From positions 1-22,730 of the forward strand of contig DASTGO010000019.1 in assembly GCA_035719045.1 (NCBI GenBank): a stretch of 22,730 nt of DNA. Reading direction: 5' to 3'. The notes beneath the pieces were generated by a model. It saw nothing but the letters and a program-made list of their open reading frames with translations, had not been told where the DNA came from and searched no databases. Position 1 is the first letter of the stretch, and each line of letters opens with the position of its first letter. Positions 1 through 7,169 of this stretch are shown here, in pieces. This DNA comes from DASTGO01 sp035719045. GTDB taxonomy: Bacteria > Actinomycetota > Actinomycetes > Actinomycetales > Kineosporiaceae. The position numbers and the translations under genes were made by a program.

Positions 1-148
1 GGAAACACACCCCGAAGACCAGACAGACCATCCACCCCATCAGCAACCACCGCAGGGCCCACCGGTTCTTAGATGAACCAACCAGGCCACCATCACGCCA
101 CCCCGGCCACACCCACACACACCAAGCCCAGACACACCAAGTACTCAC
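1..148 (-). CDS. possible truncated membrane-protein ORF running off the left edge
   Basis: An open minus-strand frame runs from GTG at 148 to the window edge. Its last readable stretch, from about position 64 to 1, codes for a very hydrophobic segment (NRWALRWLLMGWMVCLVFG), which would suit an N-terminal membrane helix. The GTG overlaps the TGA of the small gene at 145-345 (shared GTGA), which would give translational coupling. Codons from position 70 leftward mostly end in G or C like the neighbours. Those between 148 and 71 are T-rich and lie in a CTTGGTG repeat, so the true start may be a later one, such as GTG 118, GTG 112 or ATG 40. I cannot assign a family, and the ORF may be spurious. 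Confidence 0.3.
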   Translation of the reverse strand, partial: MSTWCVWAWCVWVWPGWRDGGLVGSSKNRWALRWLLMGWMVCLVFGVCF

Positions 149-152
149 CAAG
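120..152. repeat. short direct repeat spanning a stop codon
   Basis: CACCAAG occurs at 120-126, 135-141 and 146-152. On the minus strand this is CTTGGTG, and the first copy read contains the TGA of the 145-345 gene (TTGGTGAGT). The later copies lie just past that stop with spacings of 11 and 15 bp. Confidence 0.5.
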
Positions 153-345
153 CGTCACACCACGACAAACTGCGGATGAGCTCGAAGCTCGCCCCAGCGA
201 GGGCCAGCACCACCAGGCCGAGGAACACGTCCCCCCGGTCCAGGCCGCCCTGCCGCTCCCACGGGTCGTCGACGGCGAAGAAGCGGCCGATCCGGGCGGC
301 AGGGGACGCGCCCTGCTCGTCGGTTCGCTCGCTGCGCCCGCTCAC
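145..345 (-). CDS. small single-helix membrane protein, hypothetical
   Basis: This is a 66-residue protein with a polar N-terminus (roughly 1-35, charged) and one hydrophobic stretch around residues 39-54 (GDVFLGLVVLALAGASFEL). It ends in a Trp/Cys-containing tail. It is probably a small inner-membrane protein; I do not recognise a family. The start is GTG at 345, the only in-frame candidate, with a weak purine-rich sequence (AGGCAGGG) just upstream. Third codon positions are almost all G or C, unlike a random frame, which supports real coding. It lies downstream of the PP2C phosphatase on the same strand but beyond a strong hairpin (403-434), so it may have its own promoter. Moderate confidence because of its length. 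Confidence 0.5.
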   Translation of the reverse strand: MSGRSERTDEQGASPAARIGRFFAVDDPWERQGGLDRGDVFLGLVVLALAGASFELIRSLSWCDAW

Positions 346-402
346 GCACCCTGCCTACGAAGCCGGTTCCGCCGCGAGCCTCCCCCGCGGACGGAGCCTG
401 GG

Positions 403-434
403 CGCCGGGCGGGGCATCGGGCTCCCGCCCGGCG
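403..434 (-). terminator. hairpin terminator after the PP2C phosphatase
   Basis: A perfect 11-bp stem, CGCCGGGCGGG (403-413) and CCCGCCCGGCG (424-434), encloses a 10-nt loop. It starts 24 bases beyond the stop of the minus-strand phosphatase. There is no U-run, which is common in high-GC actinobacteria. Confidence 0.6.
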
Positions 435-457
435 GAGTCCTGCGGGACCGGCCGCCG

Positions 458-2257
458 TCAGTGCCGCCGGTGGACCTCCCGGCGCAGCAGCACGGCCGCC
501 ACGTCGTCGCCCGGACGGCGCCGGGCCGTGACCCCGAGCGCGGCGAGGATCCGCAACAGGGCCCGGTCGACCTGCTCGGCGGCCTGGGCGGCGAGTTCGG
601 CGCCCAGCAGGGCCAGGCCGGTGGCGAAGTCCCGGTTCCGGTCCTCGACCAGGCCGTCGGTGAACAGCAGCAGACTGCCGCCCCGCGGGATCTCCAGGAC
701 GGTCTCGGTGTACCCGCCCAGCCCCAACCCCAGGGGCGGCCCGGGCGGGACGTGCACGGTGCGCGCCACCGGAGCGTCCGGCGGCAGCAACAGCAGCGGC
801 AGGTGACCGGCGTTGGCGACCACCGCCCGCCCGGTGGCGACGTCCACCACGGCATGGAGCGCGGTGACGAACTGCGGGCCGTCGGGACGGCGGCGGCCGG
901 AGTCCGCGATGACGTCGTGCAACTGCCGGTCGACCAGGCGCAGGACCTCCGACGGCGACAGCCCGGCCAGGCTCGCGGTGAGGATCGCGGCGCGGGCCTG
1001 CCCCATGACGATCGCCGCCTCTATCCCACGACCGGAGGCGTCCCCGACCCCGAGCGCCAGATGCGCGGCGTCCAGTCGGGTGGCCTCCCACCAGTCGCCG
1101 CCCACCTCGACATCCTCCCCGCCCGGCAGATAGCCCGCGGCGATGTGAACCCCCGGCATCAGCGGCGGCGCTGCCGGCAGCAGGGACTGCTGCAGCCGGT
1201 GGGAGATCCGGGCCTGGGCCTGCCGGGTCCGGACCTGGACGACGGCTACCCCTGCCCGGGCCGCGATGTCGGTGAGGAACGGCAGGATGCCCTCACCGTA
1301 GGGCGGTCGACGGCCGGCGGCGATCAGGACGAGCAGCCCGATCGGACGGCCGGCCACCGACAGCGGGAGAGCGACCAGATTGCGGGCAGCCGCGTAGGCC
1401 AGCCAGGACCGGGTCTGCGGGTCACCGTCCGGTCCGAGGCCGGCGGACAGGTCGAGGACCACGGGAGCCACCCGGCCTCCCCGGCGCCAGTCCGGCGGCG
1501 GAAGCGGGACCGGGGTCAGCGGGGGCAGCGGTCCGAGGTCGTCCAGGGCCGGGGCCACCGACAGCGCCACCGGGAAGCCGGGCCGGGCGGGCAGGCCCAC
1601 CGGGTCCGCCTCCCCCACCTCGGGCAGCACGTAGACCCCGGCCACATCGGCCAACTCCGGGACCAGGGTGTCGGTGAGCGCCTGCAGGGCGGCGGCCGGC
1701 CCGGTGGCGCCGTTCATCCGCTCCGACAGCCGCGCGAGCAGCCCCGCCCGGTTGGCCGCCAGTTCGGCACGCACCTCCGCGGACAGGTCGACCGCCGAGA
1801 GCACCAGCCCGTACGGCCGCCCGTCCGGACCCTCGACCCGGGCCACCGAGTACGACACATGCAGGTGCGGTCGGTCCGGATCCCGCAGTCCCACCTGACG
1901 CCGGCGGCGGACCCGCACCACCCCGGACACCCAGACCCGGTCCAGGTCCGCCACCACGGCGGCCGGGAACGCCCCGGCCGTCCCCGCCGGCCGGGGCGCG
2001 AAACCGAACAGCTCCTCGGCGGCGGCGTTCCGGTAGACCACCCGGTGCCGCGGGCCGGCCGTGACGACGACCGCAGCCGGGCAGACGTCCCACCCCGGGC
2101 GCATCCGGCCGAGCAGTGCCCCGACCTCGCCGGACTCAGGGCCCTCGCCCCCCGGACCCCCGGCCTCCAGACCCTCAACCCCCGGTGCCTCGGCGCCCGG
2201 GGGACCGTATCCCGGGAACTCCTGCGCGGGGCCGCCACCCTGCCCGTACGGGCCCAT
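458..2257 (-). CDS. PAS-GAF-PP2C (SpoIIE-type) serine/threonine phosphatase
   Basis: A cytoplasmic protein phosphatase of 599 residues, probably dephosphorylating a Ser/Thr-phosphorylated regulator such as an anti-anti-sigma factor; the target is not in this window. A Gly/Pro-rich head (1-50) is followed by a PAS-like domain (about 55-160), a GAF-like domain (about 165-335) and a PP2C/SpoIIE domain. The phosphatase domain opens with the usual LQQSLLP (about 357). It carries the metal-binding motifs VGGDWWEA (about 385), GVGDASGRG (about 405), NAGH (about 480), LLLFTDGLVE (about 530) and GDD (about 583). All acidic metal ligands appear present, though GGDWWE and SGRG depart from the common GGDWYD and SGHG. 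ATG at 2257 is preferred over GTG at 2263 because GGAGG then sits 7 bases upstream rather than 1. The gene is alone on its strand, with a promoter candidate at 2302-2330 and a hairpin after its stop. The family is secure; substrate and sensed signal are not known. Confidence 0.93.
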   Translation of the reverse strand: MGPYGQGGGPAQEFPGYGPPGAEAPGVEGLEAGGPGGEGPESGEVGALLGRMRPGWDVCPAAVVVTAGPRHRVVYRNAAAEELFGFAPRPAGTAGAFPAAVVADLDRVWVSGVVRVRRRRQVGLRDPDRPHLHVSYSVARVEGPDGRPYGLVLSAVDLSAEVRAELAANRAGLLARLSERMNGATGPAAALQALTDTLVPELADVAGVYVLPEVGEADPVGLPARPGFPVALSVAPALDDLGPLPPLTPVPLPPPDWRRGGRVAPVVLDLSAGLGPDGDPQTRSWLAYAAARNLVALPLSVAGRPIGLLVLIAAGRRPPYGEGILPFLTDIAARAGVAVVQVRTRQAQARISHRLQQSLLPAAPPLMPGVHIAAGYLPGGEDVEVGGDWWEATRLDAAHLALGVGDASGRGIEAAIVMGQARAAILTASLAGLSPSEVLRLVDRQLHDVIADSGRRRPDGPQFVTALHAVVDVATGRAVVANAGHLPLLLLPPDAPVARTVHVPPGPPLGLGLGGYTETVLEIPRGGSLLLFTDGLVEDRNRDFATGLALLGAELAAQAAEQVDRALLRILAALGVTARRRPGDDVAAVLLRREVHRRH

Positions 2258-2301
2258 GCCCACACCTCCGTGTCGCCGTTCGCTCGACCACCGGACGATC
2301 G

Positions 2302-2330
2302 AATATAGGTCGAAAGGTATAAAGCGGAAA
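2302..2330 (-). promoter_or_regulatory. candidate promoter of the PP2C phosphatase gene
   Basis: On the minus strand TATATT (2302-2307) lies 17 bases from TTTCCG (2325-2330), inside a short AT-rich island in otherwise GC-rich DNA. The predicted transcript would begin about 40 bases before the ATG at 2257. The -35 match is weak. Confidence 0.45.
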
Positions 2331-2349
2331 GTCAGACCGAATCACCCAA

Positions 2350-2455
2350 CCTCGCCCCGGCACCCGACCTCGCCCCGACTCCCGGCACCCGGCACCCCGG
2401 CCTCGCCCCGGCACCCGGCCTCGCCCCGGCACCCGGCACCCGACCTCGCCCCGGC
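2350..2455. repeat. degenerate GC-rich direct repeats
   Basis: Five copies of CCTCGCCCC(G) begin at 2350, 2368, 2401, 2419 and 2444. Most continue with GCACCCG(A/G), giving an 18-bp unit with spacings of 18, 33, 18 and 25 bp. The block fills the non-coding space between the divergent phosphatase and cstA genes. I see no coding potential in it. Confidence 0.75.
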
Positions 2456-2488
2456 CCCACCGCCGACGCCGCGGAATACGGGGATCCT

Positions 2489-2606
2489 GATCCGCCCGGC
2501 CTGTAAACCGGGAGGGCCCGGTCGGCAACTACCGGGTGCCGAGCGGGACGCCGAGCCCGGCATCGCCGGTGCCGGAGGGTCGAAAGGCCTTCCGGCGCAA
2601 CGGATC
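2489..2606 (+). promoter_or_regulatory. multi-hairpin leader upstream of cstA
   Basis: GATCCG (2489-2494) can pair with CGGATC (2601-2606) to close a multibranch structure. Inside are CCCGG/CCGGG (2495-2512, 8-nt loop), CCCGGT/ACCGGG (2517-2536, 8-nt loop CGGCAACT), CCGGC/GCCGG (2557-2569) and GCCGGA/TCCGGC (2571-2596). It ends about 75 bases before the cstA ATG. I could not match it to a riboswitch class I know. It could be an RNA regulator, or chance pairing in GC-rich DNA. Confidence 0.35.
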
Positions 2607-2681
2607 CGTCTGCCCACCCCATGCGTGCGGCTGCCGCCGCAGGTGCGCCACCGCACGCCCTCGTCGCAGGAGAGGACCCGT

Positions 2682-4871
2682 ATGACCACGACCGTTTCAC
2701 CCCCCGACGTCCGCGGGCGACGGACGGCGCGACTGGCGGGCTGGCTCGTCGTCGCCGTCGCCGGAGCCGCCGCGTGGGGTGTCATCGCCCTGCGCCGCGG
2801 GGAGCGGATCTCGGCCATCTGGCTGCTGGTCGCGGCCCTGGCCTCCTATGCCATCGCCTACCGGTTCTACGCCAGGTTCATCGCCCGGCGGGTGCTGGAG
2901 GTGGACGACCGGCGGGCCACCCCCGCCGAGCGCCTCAACGACGGCGTCGACTTCCACCCGACCGACCGGAGGGTGCTGCTCGGGCACCACTTCGCCGCCG
3001 TGGCCGGGGCCGGGCCGCTGGTGGGTCCGGTCCTCGCCGCCCAGATGGGCTACCTGCCGGGGACGCTCTGGATCGTCTTCGGGGTCGTCCTGGCCGGGGC
3101 CGTCCAGGACATGACCGTGCTGTTCTTCTCCTTGCGCCGCAACGGGCGCAGCCTCGGTCAGATGGTCCGGGACGAGGTCGGGGTGATCGGCGGGATCGCG
3201 GCGCTGGTGGCCGTCTTCGCCATCATGATCATCCTGCTGGCGGTGCTCGCCCTGGTCGTGGTCAACGCCCTGGCCGCCTCACCGTGGGGCACCTTCTCCA
3301 TCAGCATGACCATCCCGATCGCCCTGTTCATGGGCTTCTACCTGCGGGTGCTGCGCCCCGGACGGGTGATCGAGGTCAGCGTCATCGGGGTCGCCCTGCT
3401 GCTGGCCGCGATCGTGGCCGGAAACTGGGTGCAGGAGTCCTCGCTCGCCGGGGCGTTCACGCTCACCCCGCAGCAGCTCGTCATCGCCCTGGTGGTGTAC
3501 GGGTTCGTGGCCAGCGTGCTGCCGGTGTGGATGCTGCTCGCACCGCGGGACTACCTGTCCACGTTCATGAAGATCGGGGCGATCGGGCTGCTGGCGGTCG
3601 GGGTCCTGGTCGCCGCTCCGGTGCTGCAGAACGCCGCGGTGACGAAGTTCGCCGGCAGCGGCACCGGCCCGGTGTTCGCCGGGTCGCTGTTCCCGTTCGT
3701 GTTCATCACCATCGCCTGCGGTGCGCTGTCCGGCTTCCACGCCCTGGTCTCCTCCGGCACCACGCCGAAGATGATCGAGAAGGAGTCCCAGGTCCGGCTG
3801 ATCGGTTACGGCGCCATGCTCATGGAGTCCTCGGTCGCCGTGATGGCGCTGATCGCCGCGAGCCTGCTCGATCCCGGCCTGTACTACGCGATGAACTCCC
3901 CGGCCGGGCTGCTCGGCGGCACCGCGGCGAGCGCGGCGAAGGCCGTGTCCGAGCTCGGTTTCACCCTCACACCCGACCAGTTGACCGCCGCGGCCGCGGC
4001 CGTCCACGAGAAGACCCTGGTCGCCCGCTCCGGCGGCGCGCCGACCCTGGCGGTCGGGATGTCCCACATCCTGTCCGGCCTGTTCGGCGGGTCGGGGCTG
4101 CGGGCGTTCTGGTACCACTTCGCGATCATGTTCGAGGCGCTGTTCATCCTCACCACCGTCGACGCGGGCACCAGGGTCGGCCGGTTCATGCTGCAGGACA
4201 CCCTCGGCAACGTCTGGAAGCCGTTCTCCCGCACCAACTGGAAGCCCGGCCTGTGGCTGACCAGTGCCCTGGTCGTGCTCGCCTGGGGCTACTTCCTCTG
4301 GGTCGGCGTGAGTGACCCCCTCGGCGGGATCAACCAGCTGTTCCCGCTGTTCGGGATCGCCAACCAGTTGCTGGCGGCGATCGCGCTCACCCTGGGCACG
4401 GTCCTGCTGGTGAAGGGCGGGAAACTCAGGTATGCGTGGGTGACCGGGCTGCCGCTGCTGTGGGACGCCGCGGTCACCCTGACCGCGAGTTACCAGAAGG
4501 TGTTCTCCGCCGACCCGAAGCTGGGCTTCTTCGCCCAGCGGGACAAGTACGCCGCGGCGCTGGACGCCGGCAAGGTGCTGGCCCCGGCGAAGACCCCGGC
4601 CCAGATGCAGCAGATCGTCACCAACTCCACGGTGGACGGCGTGCTGGCCGCCCTGTTCGCCGCGCTGGTCGTGGTCGTGCTGGTGAACGCCGTCGTGGTC
4701 TGCGTGCGGGCGATCGCCTCCCGCGAACCGCTGCCGAGCTCCGAGGCACCCTTCGTGGAGTCCCGGCTGGTCGCCCCGTCCGGGCTGATCGCCACGGCGC
4801 GGGAGCGGGAACCGGCGACCGCCGGCAGCACGGCGGGCCGCACGGTCGAACCACCGACGGGGTACCGGTGA
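2682..4871 (+). CDS. cstA: CstA-family carbon starvation protein (pyruvate/peptide transporter)
   Basis: A multi-pass inner-membrane transporter of 729 residues, close to the roughly 700 usual for CstA and BtsT. In enterobacteria this family takes up pyruvate, and it has also been linked to peptide use during carbon starvation. The sequence has many hydrophobic helices and the conserved CstA core GHHFAAVAGAGPLVGPVLAA (about 100-120), followed by a QDM motif near residue 145. Later segments carry SGFHALVSSGTTPKMIEKE and GGINQLFPLFGIANQLLAA, also typical. ATG at 2682 is chosen because AGGAGAGG lies just upstream; longer in-frame extensions are low-complexity and unlike the family. The next gene overlaps its stop by four bases, indicating an operon. 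The upstream region holds a potential structured leader. The substrate is inferred from the family only. Confidence 0.95.
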   Translation: MTTTVSPPDVRGRRTARLAGWLVVAVAGAAAWGVIALRRGERISAIWLLVAALASYAIAYRFYARFIARRVLEVDDRRATPAERLNDGVDFHPTDRRVLLGHHFAAVAGAGPLVGPVLAAQMGYLPGTLWIVFGVVLAGAVQDMTVLFFSLRRNGRSLGQMVRDEVGVIGGIAALVAVFAIMIILLAVLALVVVNALAASPWGTFSISMTIPIALFMGFYLRVLRPGRVIEVSVIGVALLLAAIVAGNWVQESSLAGAFTLTPQQLVIALVVYGFVASVLPVWMLLAPRDYLSTFMKIGAIGLLAVGVLVAAPVLQNAAVTKFAGSGTGPVFAGSLFPFVFITIACGALSGFHALVSSGTTPKMIEKESQVRLIGYGAMLMESSVAVMALIAASLLDPGLYYAMNSPAGLLGGTAASAAKAVSELGFTLTPDQLTAAAAAVHEKTLVARSGGAPTLAVGMSHILSGLFGGSGLRAFWYHFAIMFEALFILTTVDAGTRVGRFMLQDTLGNVWKPFSRTNWKPGLWLTSALVVLAWGYFLWVGVSDPLGGINQLFPLFGIANQLLAAIALTLGTVLLVKGGKLRYAWVTGLPLLWDAAVTLTASYQKVFSADPKLGFFAQRDKYAAALDAGKVLAPAKTPAQMQQIVTNSTVDGVLAALFAALVVVVLVNAVVVCVRAIASREPLPSSEAPFVESRLVAPSGLIATAREREPATAGSTAGRTVEPPTGYR

Positions 4872-5107
4872 GCGGGCACGCGACCACCGCCGCCCGGAGC
4901 GGGAGCGGGCGCGGCGGCGGACGTCTGGCCCGGTGGTGGGCCTTCGCCCGCTGGTACCTGGCCGAAATCAGCGGGGAGGCCGACTACCGCCGGTACCTGG
5001 AGTCCTTCGAGCCGTTCCAGCACTGCGGGAAACCGTTGAGCCGCAAGGAGTTCGAGCGACACCGGATGGCATCCCGGGAGAGCGGGGGCATCTCGCGCTG
5101 CTGCTGA
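4868..5107 (+). CDS. YbdD/YjiX family small protein, partner of CstA
   Basis: A 79-residue soluble protein matching the YbdD/YjiX (DUF466) family, whose genes typically follow cstA or btsT. In E. coli YbdD and YjiX are needed for pyruvate uptake by their partner transporters. Visible features are a basic, Gly/Ser-rich head and then a WWAFARWYLAEISGEADYRRY segment. PLSRKEFERHRMASRE follows, and the protein ends in the typical SRCC pair of cysteines. GTG at 4868 overlaps the cstA TGA in the arrangement GTGA, so translation is probably coupled, and no strong separate ribosome site is evident. The stop lies inside a CGCTGCTG repeat that is duplicated twice downstream. The family is confident; the molecular mechanism is not known from sequence. 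Confidence 0.9.
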   Translation: MSGHATTAARSGSGRGGGRLARWWAFARWYLAEISGEADYRRYLESFEPFQHCGKPLSRKEFERHRMASRESGGISRCC

Positions 5108-5148
5108 CCGGCACACGCTGCTGAGAGGCACGCTGCTGCTGAGAGGCA
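5096..5148. repeat. three imperfect direct repeats beginning at the stop codon
   Basis: CGCTGCTGCTGA at 5096-5107 contains the YbdD-family stop codon. Related copies follow at 5116-5130 (CGCTGCTGAGAGGCA) and 5131-5148 (CGCTGCTGCTGAGAGGCA). Start-to-start spacings are 20 and 15 bp. Confidence 0.75.
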
Positions 5149-5154
5149 AAACTG

Positions 5155-5194
5155 GTGCCGGTGGCGGGCATCCCCCTGAGCCCGTCACCGGCAC
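5155..5194. terminator. bidirectional hairpin terminator
   Basis: GTGCCGGTGGCGGGC (5155-5169) pairs with GCCCGTCACCGGCAC (5180-5194), a 15-bp stem with one G-T wobble and a 10-nt loop. It sits between the convergent cstA operon and the calcium-loop protein gene and can serve both. Confidence 0.8.
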
Positions 5195-5232
5195 CACCCG
5201 AACCGGTCCGCCCCGATGCCGGACCGGAGTCG

Positions 5233-6336
5233 TCAGCTGACCACGTCCACCTGGTGCACCGACCCGGCCGTGCCCTCCTCCCCCAGCCACAGCCCCGTGC
5301 TGCGGACCTGGCCCGCGGTCGTACCGGACACGTCGAGCCGGAAGGGGCTCGCCACGTTCGCCAGGCCGATCGCCCCGACCCCGCGCTCCGCCAGGCTCTG
5401 CATCGGCGTGTCGCCGCCGTTCCACAACCCGAGCCGGCTGAAGACCGGGTCGGCCTCGTCGATCCAGCCGTTGCCGTCGGCGTCGTAGGCGGCCAGTTCC
5501 GCGAAGCCGTTGCCGGTTCCGGGCCCGAACAGCTCCTGCCCGCTGGTGACGGTGCCGTCCCCGTCACGGTCCAGGGCCAGGTAGGCCAGGCCGTCGGCGA
5601 GCAGCGGCACCGATTCGGCCGTGCCGTCACCGTCGAGGTCCACCGGCGCCCGCCGGTCGGTCAGCGCAGGGGCCGCGGAGAAGGCGAGCACCAGCGGGTC
5701 CTTCGGCTCGGGCGCCCCGGAGGTCAGCCGCAGCGACGTCGACCGGGCGGCCTCCCGGTACAGGTCCACGTCGAGGGTGACGTCGAGCTGCCGTCCGTCC
5801 GCCGTGGTCACCGAGGCGGCCGCGGAGACGACGGTCTCCTGGACCTCCACGGTCGTGCTGGTGAAGGTGATCTCCTGGCCCGGCCCGGATGCCACCGGCC
5901 GGGCGCCCTGCCCGCCGGGGCTCGGCTGCACAGGTGTCGCGGCTGGTGCCCGGTCCGCACCCAGGTCGCCGGGGCGGATGATGTCGACCTTCTGGCCGGT
6001 CAACCGTTCGATGAGCGCGATCAGGGCGGCGAACTTGCCGGTCGCGGTGTCGATCTCGCCGAGCCCGCGATCCCCGCCGCCGGCCGTCCCCCGACCGGCC
6101 GGGAGGGCGGTCGGGGGTTGCTGGAGGCCGTGCCGGTGCTCGAGCGGCAGGACGCTGCCGTCGGCCACCGGCAGCCCGGCCGGGTGCTGCGGGGCCGACT
6201 GCTGCGGGGCCAGGTGCGGCGCGGCCGGGTGCGGCGCGGCCGGGTCACCCCAGCGCCGCACCGACAGCTGGGTCGACGTCGTCGACAGCCACCGGCTGGA
6301 CGAGGCAAGAGACACCGTTGCACTGCTGATGATCAC
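5233..6336 (-). CDS. EF-hand/VCBS-like calcium-binding protein, hypothetical
   Basis: A 367-residue protein of unknown role. The first 30 residues (IISSATVSLASSSRWLS) resemble the N-terminus of a recurring bacterial family of cytosolic or surface calcium-loop proteins and are not a signal peptide. A low-complexity Pro/Ala/His region follows (about 35-75), then a beta-rich middle segment. Three calcium-loop motifs come next: DLDGDGTAES (about 232), DRDGDGTVTSGQELF (about 253) and DADGNGWIDEADP (about 283). The acidic positions and glycine typical of EF-hand loops are intact. GTG at 6336 is preferred over the upstream ATG at 6402 because GGGGAGG lies 6-7 bases before it and the family-like N-terminus begins there. 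It is convergent with the cstA operon. Calcium binding is a family inference; the function is unknown. Confidence 0.8.
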   Translation of the reverse strand: MIISSATVSLASSSRWLSTTSTQLSVRRWGDPAAPHPAAPHLAPQQSAPQHPAGLPVADGSVLPLEHRHGLQQPPTALPAGRGTAGGGDRGLGEIDTATGKFAALIALIERLTGQKVDIIRPGDLGADRAPAATPVQPSPGGQGARPVASGPGQEITFTSTTVEVQETVVSAAASVTTADGRQLDVTLDVDLYREAARSTSLRLTSGAPEPKDPLVLAFSAAPALTDRRAPVDLDGDGTAESVPLLADGLAYLALDRDGDGTVTSGQELFGPGTGNGFAELAAYDADGNGWIDEADPVFSRLGLWNGGDTPMQSLAERGVGAIGLANVASPFRLDVSGTTAGQVRSTGLWLGEEGTAGSVHQVDVVS

Positions 6337-6410
6337 GCCGCACCTCCCCGATCGCGACGGCGACGACCTTGCCCCTCCCGTCGGTGGGCCACGGGCGGGC
6401 ATGAGCGGGG

Positions 6411-6432
6411 CCGGACGGGATCACCCGTCCGG
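6411..6432. promoter_or_regulatory. perfect inverted repeat upstream of the calcium-loop gene
   Basis: CCGGACGGG (6411-6419) and CCCGTCCGG (6424-6432) flank a 4-base loop. It lies 75 bases upstream of the GTG at 6336, so it would fall in the promoter or leader. It could be an operator or an RNA hairpin; nothing distinguishes these. Confidence 0.4.
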
Positions 6433-6553
6433 GGTAGGAAGGGTCGCATCCGTCCGTGACGGTGGCCAGGGCCGCGGCCGGGCGATCGACGGGCCCCGGG
6501 GCGATCAGCTGAGTCCCCGGTGACAGGAAGGGCAGCCCTCCGCAGACCTTGGC

Positions 6554-6583
6554 GCGGGCGCGTCTGAAGAGAGGCGCGCCCGC
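6554..6583. terminator. hairpin downstream of the GerW-family gene
   Basis: GCGGGCGCG (6554-6562) and CGCGCCCGC (6575-6583) form a perfect 9-bp stem with a 12-nt loop. It is 181 bases beyond the minus-strand GerW stop, which is far for a terminator. The rest of the 427-base gap (6337-6763) has no credible gene; I see only this hairpin, the 6411-6432 inverted repeat and the 6671-6735 repeats. Confidence 0.35.
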
Positions 6584-6670
6584 AGCACGGAAGCTACTAC
6601 CGCCACCGATCCCGCGGAAGCGGTATCCCTTGATTCCCAACGGTTTCACAGCCACACCGAAGGCGGGCCT

Positions 6671-6735
6671 CACCCGGCCCGGGACCCGCGACCCGGCAAC
6701 CTCGGCCACCCGGCCCGGGACCCGCGACCCGGCAA
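6671..6735. repeat. 29-bp exact direct repeat, two copies
   Basis: The 29 bases at 6671-6699 (beginning CACCCGGCCCGGGACCC) recur exactly at 6707-6735, with 7 bases between. The unit holds the palindrome CCCGGG and two ACCCGG blocks. It is just downstream of the GerW-family stop, in non-coding DNA. Confidence 0.85.
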
Positions 6736-6763
6736 GCCCGGCATCCCCCGCCCCGGAGCGCCG

Positions 6764-7090
6764 TCACTTCCTGCGACGACGAGCGACCCGGAACACCGTC
6801 CGAACCAGGACGAGCCCGACCATCCCGAGCGACACGAGGTCGAGTGCGGGCACGAAGCGCAGTCGCCCGTCCCGGAGTTCATAGGCGCCGATCGCCCGGG
6901 CCCAGACCCCGAACCCGCCGCCGGAGCCCTGCCCCTGGCCGGCGGGGTTGTCCCCGGACCCGCCGCCGGCCCCGCCCATGACGACGGCCACCGGCACCAC
7001 GACCGTGCCGTCCCGCTCGATCGGCTCGCCGAACACCCGGCGGATCCCGATCGTGTCTCCGGCCCGCCCGAGCAGTTCCTCGATGGTCAT
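6764..7090 (-). CDS. GerW (YtfJ)-family protein
   Basis: A 108-residue protein of the GerW/YtfJ family, known in Bacillus from spores and germination but widespread in actinobacteria, including ones that do not form endospores. The N-terminal MTIEELLGRAGDTIGIRRVF and GEPIERDGTVVVPVA block is characteristic. A Gly-rich loop (GGAGGGSGDNPAGQG) and then GGGFGVWARAIGAYEL (about 60-75) follow. A hydrophobic C-terminal segment (LDLVSLGMVGLVLV) ends in a basic tail, suggesting membrane association. ATG at 7090 has GGGAGG four bases upstream; the longer ATG at 7162 adds only a low-complexity head. It begins 79 bases after the giant kinase on the same strand and could be co-transcribed with it. Its role here is unknown. 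Confidence 0.85.
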   Translation of the reverse strand: MTIEELLGRAGDTIGIRRVFGEPIERDGTVVVPVAVVMGGAGGGSGDNPAGQGQGSGGGFGVWARAIGAYELRDGRLRFVPALDLVSLGMVGLVLVRTVFRVARRRRK

Positions 7091-7169
7091 CGGTCCTCCC
7101 GTTCCCCGGCCCCCGCCGGATCCCGCTCCGGTCCGGCCTGCCCGGCCCGGCCCTGCTCGCACCAGCCTG

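Noticed and set aside
2489..2606. Known riboswitch classes (SAM, cobalamin, TPP, FMN, c-di-GMP, ydaO)
   Set aside because: I compared remembered consensus cores and found no convincing match, so it is reported only as a structured leader.
6671..6735. Possible CRISPR array
   Set aside because: Only two 29-bp copies separated by 7 bases, too short for a spacer, and no cas genes nearby.
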